Shown here in pieces: positions 16,986 through 27,636 of a stretch of 64,000 nucleotides of DNA. Numbering within the stretch: position 1 is the stretch's first letter; each line of letters begins with the position of its first letter. The notes under the pieces were generated by a model, which saw only the letters and a list, made by a program, of their open reading frames with translations, was not told the origin of the DNA and searched no databases. This stretch comes from Bacillota bacterium (GTDB lineage: Bacteria; Bacillota; Clostridia; Clostridiales; Clostridiaceae), in the NCBI GenBank assembly GCA_017861315.1, contig JAGFXP010000005.1:1-64000 (forward strand), given 5' to 3'. The position numbers and the translations under genes are program-made.

Positions 16986-19900
16986 TCTCCTCTCTGATTT
17001 GCCCTTCTTTTGCCGGCTTGTTTTCATTCATAAATTTCAGGAATTCCATGAGGAACTCAATGAGATCTCCTTGTTTCATTGCTTTGAGCTTGCATGCGAT
17101 GACAGGCTTTTCACCGTATCTGAATACAATCTGCTTGCTATACTTGTCTATGACTCTTTTGAACAGCTTCTCGTCGAGGCTGTCAGAGCCTTCGAATTTA
17201 AGAAGCACTTCATCGCCAGTTTCCTTGATCTCTTCTATACCCAGATTTTTGCCGAGACTCCTTATGTAGGCTATCTCCATAAGGTTGATTACGGATACAG
17301 GTATATCAGAGAATCTGTCCACCAGCTCCTCAGTCATTTCCATCATATCATCGAAGGAGGATATGGATGCAATCTTCTTGTATACTTCGATTTTCTGCAC
17401 TTCGTCCTCTATATAGGTTTCCGGGATGAATGCATCTATCTTGATGTCTACCGTTGTTTCAACAGGCTCCTTGTCGATTTCCCCTTTGATCAGCTTGATT
17501 GTATCCTCAAGCATCCTGCAGTACAAGTCATAGCCTATGGATGCCATATGACCGTGCTGGGATGAACCCATCATGTTGCCCGCTCCCCTGATCTCAAGAT
17601 CCTTCAATGCGATCTTGAAGCCGGAGCCGAGCTCAGTGAAATCCTTTATAGCCTTCAGCCTTTTCTCGGCCACTTCTGTCAATATTTTATCTTTTCTGTA
17701 GGTAAGATAGCAATAGGCAATCTTGTTGGTCCTTCCAACCCTGCCTCTCAGCTGGTACAGCTGCGAGAGCCCCATTTTATCGGCGTCGTTTATTATCATC
17801 GTGTTTACATTCTGGATGTCCATTCCGGTCTCTATGATTGTGGTTGAAACAAGGAGATCGTACTCGTGACCCATGAAATCCACTATGACCTTCTCCAGCT
17901 CCCTCTCGTTCATCTGTCCGTGGGCTGTGGCTATCCTGGCCTCCGGGACAAGCTTGGCTACATAGTTCGATATCTCCTGAATTGTTTCTACGCGGTTGTG
18001 AACGAAGTATACCTGCCCTCCCCTGTGTATCTCCCTTAGAATGGCGTCCCTTATCAGCTGGTCGTTGTATTCCACAACATAGGTCTGAACCGGCTGCCTC
18101 TCCTTGGGCGGCGTCTCTATGACGCTTATATCCCTTACCCCGACCAGCGACATATGGAGCGTCCTCGGGATAGGTGTGGCGCTAAGTGTCAGCACGTCCA
18201 CATTCTTTTTTAAATTTTTTATTTTTTCCTTGTGTGTAACTCCGAACCGCTGCTCTTCATCCACGACCAGAAGTCCGAGCTCCTTGAAGGAGACGTCCTT
18301 CTGCAGTATCCTGTGGGTGCCTATCAGTATGTCCACTTCCCCCTTCTTCAGGGCTTTTACAGTCTCCTTGTGTTGCGCAGGCGTTCTGAACCTGCTCATG
18401 AGGTCGATCCTCACGGGGAAGTCGGAAAATCTCTGGACAAAGTTGCTGTAGTGCTGCTGGGCAAGTATTGTGGTTGGAACAAGCACGGCAACCTGCTTGC
18501 TGTCCATGACAGCCTTGAAGGCAGCCCTCATGGCCACCTCTGTCTTTCCGTATCCTACATCGCCGCACAGCAGCCTGTCCATCACTTTTTCGGATTCCAT
18601 ATCCTTCTTGATGTCCTCTATGGCACTGAGCTGGTCCTCCGTCTCGTCGTAAGGGAACTCATCCTCGAACTGCTTCTGCCAAACCGTGTCCTTCGTGAAT
18701 CTGAACCCCTTTATGGAGGACCTTACGGCATAAAGCTTCACGAGATCCTCAGCGACCTCTTCGATGGATTTCCTGGCTTTTGACTTCGCTTTTGACCATT
18801 CGGAGTTGCCCAGCTTGTTTATCTTAGGGGCCTTACCTTCGCTGCCGATAAATTTCTGCACCATGTCCAGCTGCTCCACCGGTACATAAAGCGTGTCGTT
18901 TCCAGCGTAGCTGAGCTCCAGGTAATCCTTCTTGAAGCCCTGCAGCTCCAGCTGCTTTATGCCCTTGTAAACACCTATTCCGTGGTTTACGTGCACAACA
19001 TAGTCTCCGGGCTTGAGCTCAGTGAAGCTCTTAATCTTGCCCGCGCCCTTCTTGGCAAATTTTCGCGCGCTCTTCCTCTTAGCCTCTCCGAAAACTTCCT
19101 TGTCGGATATCAAGCTCATCTTGAATTCAGGGAATTCAAAGCCCTTGAGCTGGCTGCCGAAGGTTATTACAACCTCACCAGGCAGGATATCATCAAAAAT
19201 GTCCTTGTAGGCGCTTGTTATGCCGTTGTCGCTGAGGGTGCCGACAAGCCTTTCTCCCCTCGGCCTGGTCCCCGAAAGGATGACGGTTTTGAAGCCTTTA
19301 GACTTGTTTTCCTTTATATCCTGGATCAGCAGCTCAATTCTCCCATGATAATTCTGGAGCGACAGCTGTGAGAAGCTGACTATCGACCTGGGTTCCAGCA
19401 CCCTTGCGGTTTTTGCAATCGCATCAAGCGTGATAACCTCTCTGCCCTCCAGGTCCTGAAAAATAAGAGACTTGTCCACAAGGAGCTTGTTCTGACCCGG
19501 AAGGATATTTCCCCTCTCAAGGAAACTCAGGTAGTCTTCTTCAAACTCAAAAAATACGCTGTCCAGCTTTCCTTTGCACCTCTGCGGATCATCCAGAAAT
19601 ATGGTGTAGTCCTGAAGGTATTCGAAGATCGTGGCTGGCTTCTCGTAAAAATATGGCAGGAAACTTTCTATCGTTTCAAAATCCCAGTTTTCTTTAAGCG
19701 CCTCCAGGTTGCTGTATGTAATCTCCTTCAGCCTTTCATAGGCTTCCTTCTTTTTGCCCTTTTTCAGTTTTTCAACAGCATCCTGCAGTTCCCTTTCTAT
19801 TGCATCGTAGCCTTTTTCAATGTTTTCCTTCTTGAGTATTATCTCCTTTGCAGGGAAGATCTCGATACTCTTGATCCGTTCTATGCTTCGCTGGGATTCC

Positions 19901-20526
19901 GTGTTGAAGCTCCTGATGGAGTCCACTTCGTCTCCGAAAAGCTCTATCCTGTAAGGGTCCGGCGATGTAGGAGGGAAAACATCCAGTATGCCTCCCCTTA
20001 AGGAGAATTCGCCCCTGCCTTCAACCAGGTCAACACGGTTATATCCGCTCTGGACAAGCTTTACGCTAAGATCATTCAGCAGAACCGTTTCCCCTTCCTT
20101 GATCTTAAACGTGTATTCCCTGTAGAGGCCGACAGGAATATAGGTCGAAGCCAGCGCCTCGATGGACGTCACAATTATCTTTTTCCCCGGGGACAGGATT
20201 TTTCTTATTACCTTGAGCCTCTCCCAGCGGAGGTCACCGGAAATGGCTTCTATATTGTAGAACACAACTTCCTTAGACGGCAGAAAATAGACAGAGGTGG
20301 TGTAAAGCGACAGATCCTCGTATATATTCCTTGCCTCAATATCATTTTGCGCAAAAACAATAAAGGGCTTATCCAGTTCCTGAAATAACCCCCCTATGAC
20401 GTATGCCCTGGAGGAGTCCGATAACCCGAACACCCCCGCCGGCACCTTTTTATTTTCAATGTTGTTCAAAATGTCTTTGAATTCCCTGCTTTCCCTTAGG
20501 GATTTCATTAGTCCTTCCAGTCTCAT
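16966..20526 (-). CDS. mfd: Transcription-repair coupling factor Mfd
   Basis: Removes RNA polymerase stalled at lesions and recruits UvrABC. The 1186 residues show the UvrB-like N-terminal half and the RNAP-interaction (CarD-like) domain KPGDYVVHVNHGIGVYKGI near 510-530. The translocase motor follows, with Walker A LCGDVGYGKTEVAMRAA, the DEEQ box VVDEEQRFGV, TATPIPRTLHMSL and QLRGRVGR, then the TRCF C-terminal domain. Length is typical. AAGGTGG precedes the ATG. It follows pth by 17 bases, the standard pth-mfd order. Confidence 0.97.
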   Translation of the reverse strand: MRLEGLMKSLRESREFKDILNNIENKKVPAGVFGLSDSSRAYVIGGLFQELDKPFIVFAQNDIEARNIYEDLSLYTTSVYFLPSKEVVFYNIEAISGDLRWERLKVIRKILSPGKKIIVTSIEALASTYIPVGLYREYTFKIKEGETVLLNDLSVKLVQSGYNRVDLVEGRGEFSLRGGILDVFPPTSPDPYRIELFGDEVDSIRSFNTESQRSIERIKSIEIFPAKEIILKKENIEKGYDAIERELQDAVEKLKKGKKKEAYERLKEITYSNLEALKENWDFETIESFLPYFYEKPATIFEYLQDYTIFLDDPQRCKGKLDSVFFEFEEDYLSFLERGNILPGQNKLLVDKSLIFQDLEGREVITLDAIAKTARVLEPRSIVSFSQLSLQNYHGRIELLIQDIKENKSKGFKTVILSGTRPRGERLVGTLSDNGITSAYKDIFDDILPGEVVITFGSQLKGFEFPEFKMSLISDKEVFGEAKRKSARKFAKKGAGKIKSFTELKPGDYVVHVNHGIGVYKGIKQLELQGFKKDYLELSYAGNDTLYVPVEQLDMVQKFIGSEGKAPKINKLGNSEWSKAKSKARKSIEEVAEDLVKLYAVRSSIKGFRFTKDTVWQKQFEDEFPYDETEDQLSAIEDIKKDMESEKVMDRLLCGDVGYGKTEVAMRAAFKAVMDSKQVAVLVPTTILAQQHYSNFVQRFSDFPVRIDLMSRFRTPAQHKETVKALKKGEVDILIGTHRILQKDVSFKELGLLVVDEEQRFGVTHKEKIKNLKKNVDVLTLSATPIPRTLHMSLVGVRDISVIETPPKERQPVQTYVVEYNDQLIRDAILREIHRGGQVYFVHNRVETIQEISNYVAKLVPEARIATAHGQMNERELEKVIVDFMGHEYDLLVSTTIIETGMDIQNVNTMIINDADKMGLSQLYQLRGRVGRTNKIAYCYLTYRKDKILTEVAEKRLKAIKDFTELGSGFKIALKDLEIRGAGNMMGSSQHGHMASIGYDLYCRMLEDTIKLIKGEIDKEPVETTVDIKIDAFIPETYIEDEVQKIEVYKKIASISSFDDMMEMTEELVDRFSDIPVSVINLMEIAYIRSLGKNLGIEEIKETGDEVLLKFEGSDSLDEKLFKRVIDKYSKQIVFRYGEKPVIACKLKAMKQGDLIEFLMEFLKFMNENKPAKEGQIREENGIEKN

Positions 20527-20543
20527 CGCTCTACCACCTTAAA

Positions 20544-21110
20544 CTATTCAACCCTGAATCCATTATATTTCGCCATGGCCTCATCGGTTCCAAACTTCAC
20601 AATGACACCTGCCGCAGCCGCTGCAGCCCCCATAACTTCCTCAGCCTTCTCCCTGTCATCCTTCGGGAACCTGCCGAGGACATGAGTCACCAAGTCCAGC
20701 TCTGGATGCCCGACTCCGATCTTGATTCTGGGAAAGACATCTGTAGAAAGATTCAATATGATGCTCTTTATCCCGTTGTGGCCGCCCGAGCTTCCCTGCA
20801 GCCTTATCCTCATCCTTCCAACCTCAAGGCTTGTATCATCGTAAATAACGATTATGTTCTCAGATGGAATGTTGTAGAATTTGGAGGCTTCCCTGACCGA
20901 TTCACCGCTCAGGTTCATGAATGTCTTAGGCTTCAGGAGCATAACCTTTTCGCCTGCAATATTCCCCTCTCCGCATATGCCCTTGAATTTTTCCTTTGTC
21001 ATGGGTATATTTGATTCCTTGCTTATCATATCCACTACATCAAACCCTACATTATGCCTTGTATTCTCATACTGTCTGCCCGGATTTCCAAGCCCTACTA
21101 TTAAAAACAT
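20544..21110 (-). CDS. pth: Peptidyl-tRNA hydrolase
   Basis: Releases peptides from tRNA after premature drop-off. The 188 residues begin FLIVGLGNPGRQYENTRHNVGF, which includes the catalytic histidine. KPKTFMNLSGESV, IYDDTSLEVGRMRIR and GSSGGHNGIKSI follow, all Pth signatures. The ATG at 21110 has GGAG eight bases upstream; a GTG 15 bases earlier overlaps that site and is rejected. It is encoded ahead of mfd. Confidence 0.96.
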   Translation of the reverse strand: MFLIVGLGNPGRQYENTRHNVGFDVVDMISKESNIPMTKEKFKGICGEGNIAGEKVMLLKPKTFMNLSGESVREASKFYNIPSENIIVIYDDTSLEVGRMRIRLQGSSGGHNGIKSIILNLSTDVFPRIKIGVGHPELDLVTHVLGRFPKDDREKAEEVMGAAAAAAGVIVKFGTDEAMAKYNGFRVE

Positions 21111-21179
21111 ACGTACACTCTCCACAATTAATTTACTTATCGTTCTTTTCCTCTATATAATATACCATATCCTTAAAAT

Positions 21180-21204
21180 AATAAAGGGGCTTAAAGCCCC
21201 TTTA
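21180..21204 (-). terminator. Terminator after htrA
   Basis: Stem AAAGGGGCTT/AAGCCCCTTT (21183-21203), followed on the minus strand by ATTATTTT. It overlaps the htrA stop codon. Confidence 0.8.
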
Positions 21205-22434
21205 GTTTTCACCCATTTCTGAAAGCGTGATATTCAATGTTATGTTTTTCCCGCCCCTCTGGACCTTGCAGGAGACCACATCCCCCACCTTGTGTTTGTC
21301 CAGTATGGCGGATATGTTTTCAAATTCCGTCACCTTCTGACCGTCCAGTTCAGTTATTATGTCTGTAGGCTTAATGCCCGCAGCGTCAGCGCCGCTTCCG
21401 GCTACAACCTCTTTTACGTAAACGCCCTCAACACTGTTGTTCCCGGCAACGACTGTAGCTCCGTAAATGCCAAGATACGGCCTCGAAACCTTTCCCGTGC
21501 TCATAAGGGAATCGATTATTGTTTTTGCCTCGTTGATGGATATGGCGAATCCCATCCCTTCAGCGTTCTCTGCGGAACCTATCTTCAGGCTGTTTATGCC
21601 TATGACTTCGCCATCCTCATTGCACAGAGCCCCTCCGCTGTTTCCGGGGTTTATTGCGGCGTCAGTCTGGAGCACCTTGTATACGGACCCTTCATACTGT
21701 ATCGTCCTGTTCAGAGCGCTTATAATTCCCGCAGTCACTGTGCCGGCAAATTCCTCTCCGAGCGGATTTCCAATGGCTATTGCCAGGTCTCCCACTTTCA
21801 CATCAGATGAGTCGCCGAGAGTTGCCACAGGAAGGTTCACAGCGTCCACCTTGATTACGGCCAAGTCCGACCTGGTGTCGGTGCCTACCACCTTGGCTTC
21901 CAGGGATTTCCCGCTGGACAGCTTAACGGATATGGTTGTCGCCCCTTCGATAACGTGATTGTTAGTTACAATATAACCGTTAGAATCGAAAATAATACCT
22001 GAACCACTATACGAATCACTTGTTAAAGGCGAGGTTGTATTGCCGCTGATGACTATCCCGACTACAGCAGGTCCGACGTCTTCCGCGACTTTGTTGATTG
22101 CGGTATCTGCAGCTTCTGCAGATCCACTTGAATCCGAACCGCCGCTGCTGCTGTTCTGTGATGTGCTGCTGTAGTTGTATGTCTGGGAGGCAATCTTGTT
22201 GGCCACATAAGTGCCTGAAACTCCTCCGGAAAACATAGCTATAAGAACGAATGCAATAACTTTCACAGCGCTGTCCATCTTCTTTTTTTTGTTGCAGTTT
22301 CTGATTTCTATCCTGCCGGTCTCTCCATTATCTGCATCCTGCCATTCAACATCACTGTAGGCGCTATCCGGATCATCATCGATTTTTTTATTATCTATGC
22401 CATCTGCAGCATTATCTTTAATGCTCTCATCCAT
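21202..22434 (-). CDS. htrA: HtrA/DegP-type serine protease with PDZ domain
   Basis: Membrane-anchored envelope stress protease. The 410 residues comprise an acidic cytoplasmic N-terminus, one transmembrane helix at about 57-77, a Ser/Gly-rich linker, and a trypsin-like domain. The triad is visible as TNNHVIEG, SDLAVIKV and NPGNSGGAL. One PDZ domain sits at the C-terminus (GVYVKEVVAGSGADAAGIKPTDII). It lies 87 bases downstream of the histidine kinase gene and has a TATAAT of its own. A regulatory link with that two-component system is plausible but only inferred from position. Confidence 0.94.
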   Translation of the reverse strand: MDESIKDNAADGIDNKKIDDDPDSAYSDVEWQDADNGETGRIEIRNCNKKKKMDSAVKVIAFVLIAMFSGGVSGTYVANKIASQTYNYSSTSQNSSSGGSDSSGSAEAADTAINKVAEDVGPAVVGIVISGNTTSPLTSDSYSGSGIIFDSNGYIVTNNHVIEGATTISVKLSSGKSLEAKVVGTDTRSDLAVIKVDAVNLPVATLGDSSDVKVGDLAIAIGNPLGEEFAGTVTAGIISALNRTIQYEGSVYKVLQTDAAINPGNSGGALCNEDGEVIGINSLKIGSAENAEGMGFAISINEAKTIIDSLMSTGKVSRPYLGIYGATVVAGNNSVEGVYVKEVVAGSGADAAGIKPTDIITELDGQKVTEFENISAILDKHKVGDVVSCKVQRGGKNITLNITLSEMGEN

Positions 22435-22521
22435 AGCCTTGCCCCCTAACCCATAAAATAAAACATAATATTATTATAATGCATGGCACCTGAATAAGTG
22501 TGAACAAAATGTTAGAATTGT

Positions 22522-23931
22522 TTAAACCATTTTTAAAGTAAAGGTGAAAACTACTCCTTTTGGCTCCTTGTTTTCCACCCACACGTCCTCACCCAGCTGC
22601 GTAAGGATGCTCCTGACAATTGAGAGCCCGAGACCTGTGCTCACCTTTGAGGACCTCGCCTTGTCAGCCTTGTAGAATCTGTCCCATATATTTTTTATCT
22701 CGGCTTCGGGTATATGAGGGCCGTCATTGAATATGGTCACGACCGCTTTTGATCCTTTTATAACTGTTTTGATATTGATATTTCCTGAAACCGGAACGTA
22801 CTTCATCGAATTGTCCAGAAGGTTTGTTATGACCTGGGTAAGCCTGTCCTTGTCTCCTGCAACCATCAGCTTCTCGCCCTGAAGCAGCACGTCCACCTTG
22901 ACTTTCCTTTTCATAACCTTTGGCTCAAATCTTATAACAGTCTGCCTTATTATCTCATTTATGTCAACTTCCTCTATCCTCAGCCTGAACTGCCCCGACT
23001 CTATAGCCGACAGGTCCAGCAGATCATTCACAAGCCTCGTAAGCCTCTGGATTTCCTCATAGGCTATGGTTAAATAGTAGTTGTGTTTCTCCTTAGGCAC
23101 AACGCCGTCCAGTATCCCTCCTATGAACCCTTTGATAGAAGTGATAGGCGACCTTATCTCATGGGATACGTTCGAGATAAACTCCCTCCTCTTGTTTTCA
23201 ACTTCCTCCAGGGCATCCGCCATGGAATTGAAGGATTCCGCAAGCTCTCCGATTTCATCCTTTGCTTTGATGACGACCCTCTTGTCGACCTCGCCTTTAG
23301 CTATCCTGTCCGCAGCATAATTTATCTCCTGGAGAGGCTTTATGAGCACCCTCTGAGAAACAAAGTATATTACTACGCTGGACAATATTATAGCCAGCAG
23401 GGCGGACAGCCAGATGATTTCGAACACGCTTTCAAGCGGCCCCTTGATATCCGCCATGGACGTGTGCATTATGATAACGCACTGGAATGTATCGCCGTCA
23501 AAGACGGGTACTTCGAATGTATGCACCGGCATTTCGAAATAGCCGTTATAATCTCCTTTTTTCTCTATGTTGCCTCCCGCCCTAAGCTCCTCGAGCTCGG
23601 TTGTAAGCAGCTGGTTGCCTATCAGAGCCTTGTCATCTTCGCGGGATACCGCGAAAACATAGCCGTAGCTGTCCACAAGCCAAATATCGGCCGAGAGATA
23701 GCCCGCTATGCTGCCAATCGTGTCCTCCAGCTTCTCGGACGAGATATCGCCCTCAATATACTTCACAGCTGCAGGCCCAAGGAACTGTGTTTCCTTGAGC
23801 AGATCCTGCTTCCTCTGATTGAAAGAGTACGAGTCAAACCAGTAGGACAGGAAGGAAGCAACAATAACGAAGCTGACAGCTATGATCACCGAAAAAGTGA
23901 CTATCAGTTTGGAAAATAAACCTTTTCTCAT
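22522..23931 (-). CDS. Sensor histidine kinase, HAMP-HisKA-HATPase
   Basis: A 469-residue membrane sensor kinase. It has TM1 at about 8-30, an extracytoplasmic sensing domain of about 135 residues (dCACHE/PAS-like by length), TM2 at about 172-195, and HAMP at about 196-245. The phospho-acceptor is in FISNVSHEIRSPITS near 252, with ATP-binding N, G1 and G2 boxes in the C-terminal part (LTQVITNLLDNSMKY, GLGLSIV). It starts three bases after the response regulator stop, so the two are one unit. The signal is unknown. The pair resembles PhoR/ResE-type systems, but I cannot assign a closer relative. Confidence 0.94.
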   Translation of the reverse strand: MRKGLFSKLIVTFSVIIAVSFVIVASFLSYWFDSYSFNQRKQDLLKETQFLGPAAVKYIEGDISSEKLEDTIGSIAGYLSADIWLVDSYGYVFAVSREDDKALIGNQLLTTELEELRAGGNIEKKGDYNGYFEMPVHTFEVPVFDGDTFQCVIIMHTSMADIKGPLESVFEIIWLSALLAIILSSVVIYFVSQRVLIKPLQEINYAADRIAKGEVDKRVVIKAKDEIGELAESFNSMADALEEVENKRREFISNVSHEIRSPITSIKGFIGGILDGVVPKEKHNYYLTIAYEEIQRLTRLVNDLLDLSAIESGQFRLRIEEVDINEIIRQTVIRFEPKVMKRKVKVDVLLQGEKLMVAGDKDRLTQVITNLLDNSMKYVPVSGNINIKTVIKGSKAVVTIFNDGPHIPEAEIKNIWDRFYKADKARSSKVSTGLGLSIVRSILTQLGEDVWVENKEPKGVVFTFTLKMV

Positions 23932-23934
23932 TTT

Positions 23935-24621
23935 TTACTTTACCTCGAATTTGTAACCTACTCCCCAGACGGTTTCAAGCTCCCAGTTCGCTCCGCCGTG
24001 AAGCTTTTCCCTGAGCCTCTTTATGTGGACGTCCACTGTCCTTGAATCCCCCGGATAGTCGTATCCCCAGACCTCGCACAGAAGCTGCTCCCTGGTGAAC
24101 ACCCTGTTTTTGTTGCTGGCAAGGAAATAGAGCAGCTCGAATTCCTTAGGCGGCATCTTGATCTCCTCGCCCTTGAAAACCACGTTATAGGAATTGATGT
24201 CTACCGTAAGGTCAGGGAATTTCAGGACCTCCTTGTCTTCGTTTTCGACATTGTACCTCCTGAGGACAGCCTTCACCCTGGCAACCATCTCCTTAGGTTC
24301 GAAAGGCTTTACAATGTAGTCGTCCGCACCCAGCTCAAGGCCCAGGACCTTATCAAAGGTCTCGCCCTTTGCAGTAAGCATTATTACCGGAATCTCGGAC
24401 TGCTTCCTTATCCACTTCAGCACGTCTATTCCGTCCACGCTCGGAAGCATTATGTCAAGCAGCACCAGGTCGGGCTTGTACTGCAAAAAAAACTCCTGGG
24501 CTTCCCTCCCGTTGTGGCTTACCTTTGTGTCGTATCCCGAATTCTCAAGATACATCTTTATGACTTCGCTGATATTTTCATCGTCATCCACTATAAGAAC
24601 TTTTCCGATTTTGCCTTCCAT
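23935..24621 (-). CDS. OmpR/PhoB-family response regulator
   Basis: A 228-residue transcription factor. The receiver domain has the DDD acid pocket at the start (VLIVDDDENI), the phospho-acceptor in LVLLDIMLPSVDG (about residue 55), and the conserved MLTAKG and KPFEPKEMVARVKA. A winged-helix DNA-binding domain follows (PPKEFELLYFLASN, TVDVHIKRLREKL, VWGVGYKFE). GAGGAGA precedes the ATG. It heads the operon with the kinase gene. In B. subtilis this spot between prs and pth holds ctc instead. Confidence 0.95.
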   Translation of the reverse strand: MEGKIGKVLIVDDDENISEVIKMYLENSGYDTKVSHNGREAQEFFLQYKPDLVLLDIMLPSVDGIDVLKWIRKQSEIPVIMLTAKGETFDKVLGLELGADDYIVKPFEPKEMVARVKAVLRRYNVENEDKEVLKFPDLTVDINSYNVVFKGEEIKMPPKEFELLYFLASNKNRVFTREQLLCEVWGYDYPGDSRTVDVHIKRLREKLHGGANWELETVWGVGYKFEVK

Positions 24622-24700
24622 AATAATTCTCCTCTCAAGTCAAAACATATTTATATCTAATTTACCATAATTTTCAGATTTAATAAAGTTACAAATATTT

Positions 24701-24738
24701 TAAAAAACAAAAGCATGCCCCTATTGAGGGAGCATGCC
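24701..24738 (-). terminator. Terminator after prs
   Basis: Minus-strand stem GCATGCTCCC/GGGGCATGC (about 24713-24737), followed by TTTTGTTTTTT. It closes the glmU-prs transcript. Confidence 0.85.
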
Positions 24739-24744
24739 GGCTTA

Positions 24745-25704
24745 TTAATCTTCGAAGAGCTTGCTTACAGAAATGTCTTCATATATTCTTCTTATCGCTT
24801 CCGCAAAAACAGGCGCTACAGAAAGAACCTTGAACTTATCGCAAGCTTTTTCTTCATCAAGTTTTATTGTGTTAAGGAATACAAGTTCCTTAATTACCGA
24901 GCTTTTCAGCCTTTCCATCGCAGGCCCTGACAGTACTGCATGTGTGCAGCACGCATACACTTCCTTGGCGCCAATCTTAATGAGAGCTTCAGCTCCGTTT
25001 GTTATTGTTCCCGCAGTGTCGATCATGTCATCGACAAGTATGCATGTCTTGCCTTCTATGTCTCCTATTATGTTCATGACCTCTGACACATTCGCCTTAG
25101 GTCTTCTTTTGTCGATGATTGCGATAGGCGCCTGCAGTTTGTCTGCAAACTTTCTTGCCCTAGTAACGCTTCCGAGGTCAGGTGATACGACAACTATGTC
25201 ATCCCTGTCGAGGAACCCCTTCTGGACAAAATACTTTGAAAGAATAGGCGCTCCAAGGAGGTGGTCAAGAGGAATGTCGAAATATCCCTGTATCTGAGGA
25301 GCGTGAAGGTCCATTGTAAGAACCCTGTCGGCGCCTGCCGCTGTTAGTATGTCCGCTACAAGCTTTGCAGTGATAGGATCTCTTGCCTTGGCCTTTCTGT
25401 CCTGCCTTGCGTATCCGTAGTAAGGGATAACTGCTGTTATCCTTCCTGCGGAAGCCCTCTTGAATGCATCTATCATTATGAGCAGCTCCATCAGATGGTC
25501 ATTAACTGGTGCGTTTGTTGACTGCACAACAAAAACGTCAACACCTCTTACAGTTTCATTGATGTTTACCGATATTTCGCCATCGCTGAAAGTCCTTACA
25601 TTTGAGTCCCCTAACGGCAACCCTAGTCTGTCAGCAATCTCTTTTGCCAGCTCAGAGTTTGAATTTCCACTGAAAATCTTGATGTTTCTTCCGTGAGTTA
25701 TCAT
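24745..25704 (-). CDS. prs: Ribose-phosphate pyrophosphokinase (PRPP synthetase)
   Basis: Makes PRPP from ribose 5-phosphate and ATP for purine, pyrimidine, His, Trp and NAD synthesis. The 319 residues show [18 protein letters not shown], the flexible-loop region [36 protein letters not shown], and the PRPP loop [14 protein letters not shown]. It starts two bases after glmU, and PurR, which senses PRPP in B. subtilis, is three genes upstream. This is the standard purR-spoVG-glmU-prs order. Confidence 0.97.
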   Translation of the reverse strand: MITHGRNIKIFSGNSNSELAKEIADRLGLPLGDSNVRTFSDGEISVNINETVRGVDVFVVQSTNAPVNDHLMELLIMIDAFKRASAGRITAVIPYYGYARQDRKAKARDPITAKLVADILTAAGADRVLTMDLHAPQIQGYFDIPLDHLLGAPILSKYFVQKGFLDRDDIVVVSPDLGSVTRARKFADKLQAPIAIIDKRRPKANVSEVMNIIGDIEGKTCILVDDMIDTAGTITNGAEALIKIGAKEVYACCTHAVLSGPAMERLKSSVIKELVFLNTIKLDEEKACDKFKVLSVAPVFAEAIRRIYEDISVSKLFED

Positions 25705-25706
25705 CC

Positions 25707-27092
25707 TTAGTCCTCCTTGTTTATTTTCTTCGAATTTTTCCTGTATACCCAGCCTTCTTTTATAACCTGCCTCGCCCTGGCTATAGCCAGCGAACCTGCA
25801 GGAACATCTTCTGTAATTGTCGAACCGGCAGCGATGTAGGTATCTTCATTCACCTTCACAGGCGATATGAGATTCGTGTTGCAGCCTATGAAGGAGTTGT
25901 CGCCCACGATGGTTTTCGTTTTGTTTGTACCGTCATAATTTACAACAACAGTTCCGCAGCCGAAATTGCAGTTCTTTCCGATTTCGGCATCCCCTATGTA
26001 GGTCAGGTGCGACACCTTTGTGCCGTCGCCTATCACAGATTTCTTTATCTCTACAAAATCACCGATCCTTGCGGACTTTCCTATGACGCTGTCGGGCCTT
26101 ACATAAGCATAAGGGCCTACAGTTGTCTTTTCGCCTATCCTGCTGCTTAAGATCACTGAATTTTGGATTGTAACTTCGCTTTCGATGACACTGCTGCTGA
26201 TCCTTGAGCCCGGATAGAGCATGCATTTCCCGCCGATCACCGTGTTCCCTTCAATTATATTGCCAGGGTATATTATGGTATCTGAGCCGATCTCAACGTC
26301 CACATCTATGTATGTTGATTCAGGGTCGATAAGAGTCACTCCGTTAACCATATGCTTTTCGTTAATTCTTTTTCTGAGGACTTTTTCAGCCTGGCTGAGC
26401 TGGAGCCTTGAGTTGACGCCCATAGTCTCTTCAAAAGGGATAGGCATGGCGCCTACCTTCTTGCCTTCTTCCACCAGGATTCCGATGACATCTGTCAGGT
26501 AATACTCTCCCTGCGAATTGTCGTTGCTTAGCTTGCCCAGGCTTTCGAGCAGATTCTCGATGTCGAAGCAGTACATGCCCGAGTTGATCTCTCTTACCAG
26601 AAGCTCCGAGCCGCTGCAGTCCTTGTGCTCGACAATCCTGCATACTTCTCCGCTTTCCTTTCTTATTATCCTGCCGTATCCGTCAGCACAATCAACAACC
26701 GAGGTCAGGATTGTGGCTTTGCAGCCTCCCTCATTGTGGAATTCAATGAGTTTGCTTATGCTTTCCTGCGAAATTAAAGGAGCATCACCAGTAAAAACAG
26801 CTACCGTACCTTTTTTTCCTTCGAGAAATTCAGAAGAACACATTACTGCATGCCCCGTTCCGAGCTGCTTATCCTGAAATGAGTAATGCACTCCCCTTGA
26901 CTCAGTAGCCTTTTTAACTTTTTCTGCTCCTCTTCCTATAACTACATTTATATCCATTATTCCGCTTTTTCTGATTGTATCTATTACCTGGTTGACCATT
27001 TCTTTGCCGCATACCTTGTGCAGAACCTTCGGGGTCTCCGATTTCATCCTCTTACCCTCGCCGGCCGCCAATATTAAAGCATAATTTAACAT
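25707..27092 (-). CDS. glmU: Bifunctional GlcN-1-P acetyltransferase / GlcNAc-1-P uridyltransferase
   Basis: Makes UDP-GlcNAc for peptidoglycan and wall polymers. The 461 residues have an N-terminal nucleotidyltransferase domain ([42 protein letters not shown]) and a C-terminal left-handed beta-helix with hexapeptide repeats ([39 protein letters not shown]). Length is normal. The product feeds MurA (54469). It is co-transcribed with prs. Confidence 0.97.
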   Translation of the reverse strand: MLNYALILAAGEGKRMKSETPKVLHKVCGKEMVNQVIDTIRKSGIMDINVVIGRGAEKVKKATESRGVHYSFQDKQLGTGHAVMCSSEFLEGKKGTVAVFTGDAPLISQESISKLIEFHNEGGCKATILTSVVDCADGYGRIIRKESGEVCRIVEHKDCSGSELLVREINSGMYCFDIENLLESLGKLSNDNSQGEYYLTDVIGILVEEGKKVGAMPIPFEETMGVNSRLQLSQAEKVLRKRINEKHMVNGVTLIDPESTYIDVDVEIGSDTIIYPGNIIEGNTVIGGKCMLYPGSRISSSVIESEVTIQNSVILSSRIGEKTTVGPYAYVRPDSVIGKSARIGDFVEIKKSVIGDGTKVSHLTYIGDAEIGKNCNFGCGTVVVNYDGTNKTKTIVGDNSFIGCNTNLISPVKVNEDTYIAAGSTITEDVPAGSLAIARARQVIKEGWVYRKNSKKINKED

Positions 27093-27185
27093 TTATAACA
27101 CCTCTTAACTTAAATATACCATAATATTATATTTTATATGCGCTATATTTTCAACCGTATATGACATATTTAAAAAATTTCATAA

Positions 27186-27212
27186 TAAAAAGGAGTCGCA
27201 AAACTCCTTTCT
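27186..27212 (-). terminator. Terminator after spoVG
   Basis: Stem AAAGGAGT/ACTCCTTT (about 27189-27210), then TTTATTATG on the minus strand, 13 bases behind the spoVG stop. Confidence 0.8.
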
Positions 27213-27224
27213 ATTAATTAATTT

Positions 27225-27557
<333 letters not shown>

Positions 27558-27559
27558 TT

Positions 27560-27586
27560 ATATTCTACTTATGTTTTATTTTTCCT
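27560..27586 (-). promoter_or_regulatory. Sigma-H-like promoter of spoVG
   Basis: AGGAAAA (27580-27586), 14 bases, GAATAT (27560-27565) on the minus strand. This fits the sigma-H pattern (AGGAWWW and GAAT) and the spacing I recall for the B. subtilis spoVG promoter. No sigma-A -35 box is seen at the right distance. Confidence 0.55.
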
Positions 27587-27636
27587 TCTAAAATTGTGAA
27601 AAAATTTAAATTTTTTAAATATTTTCGCAAATCACC

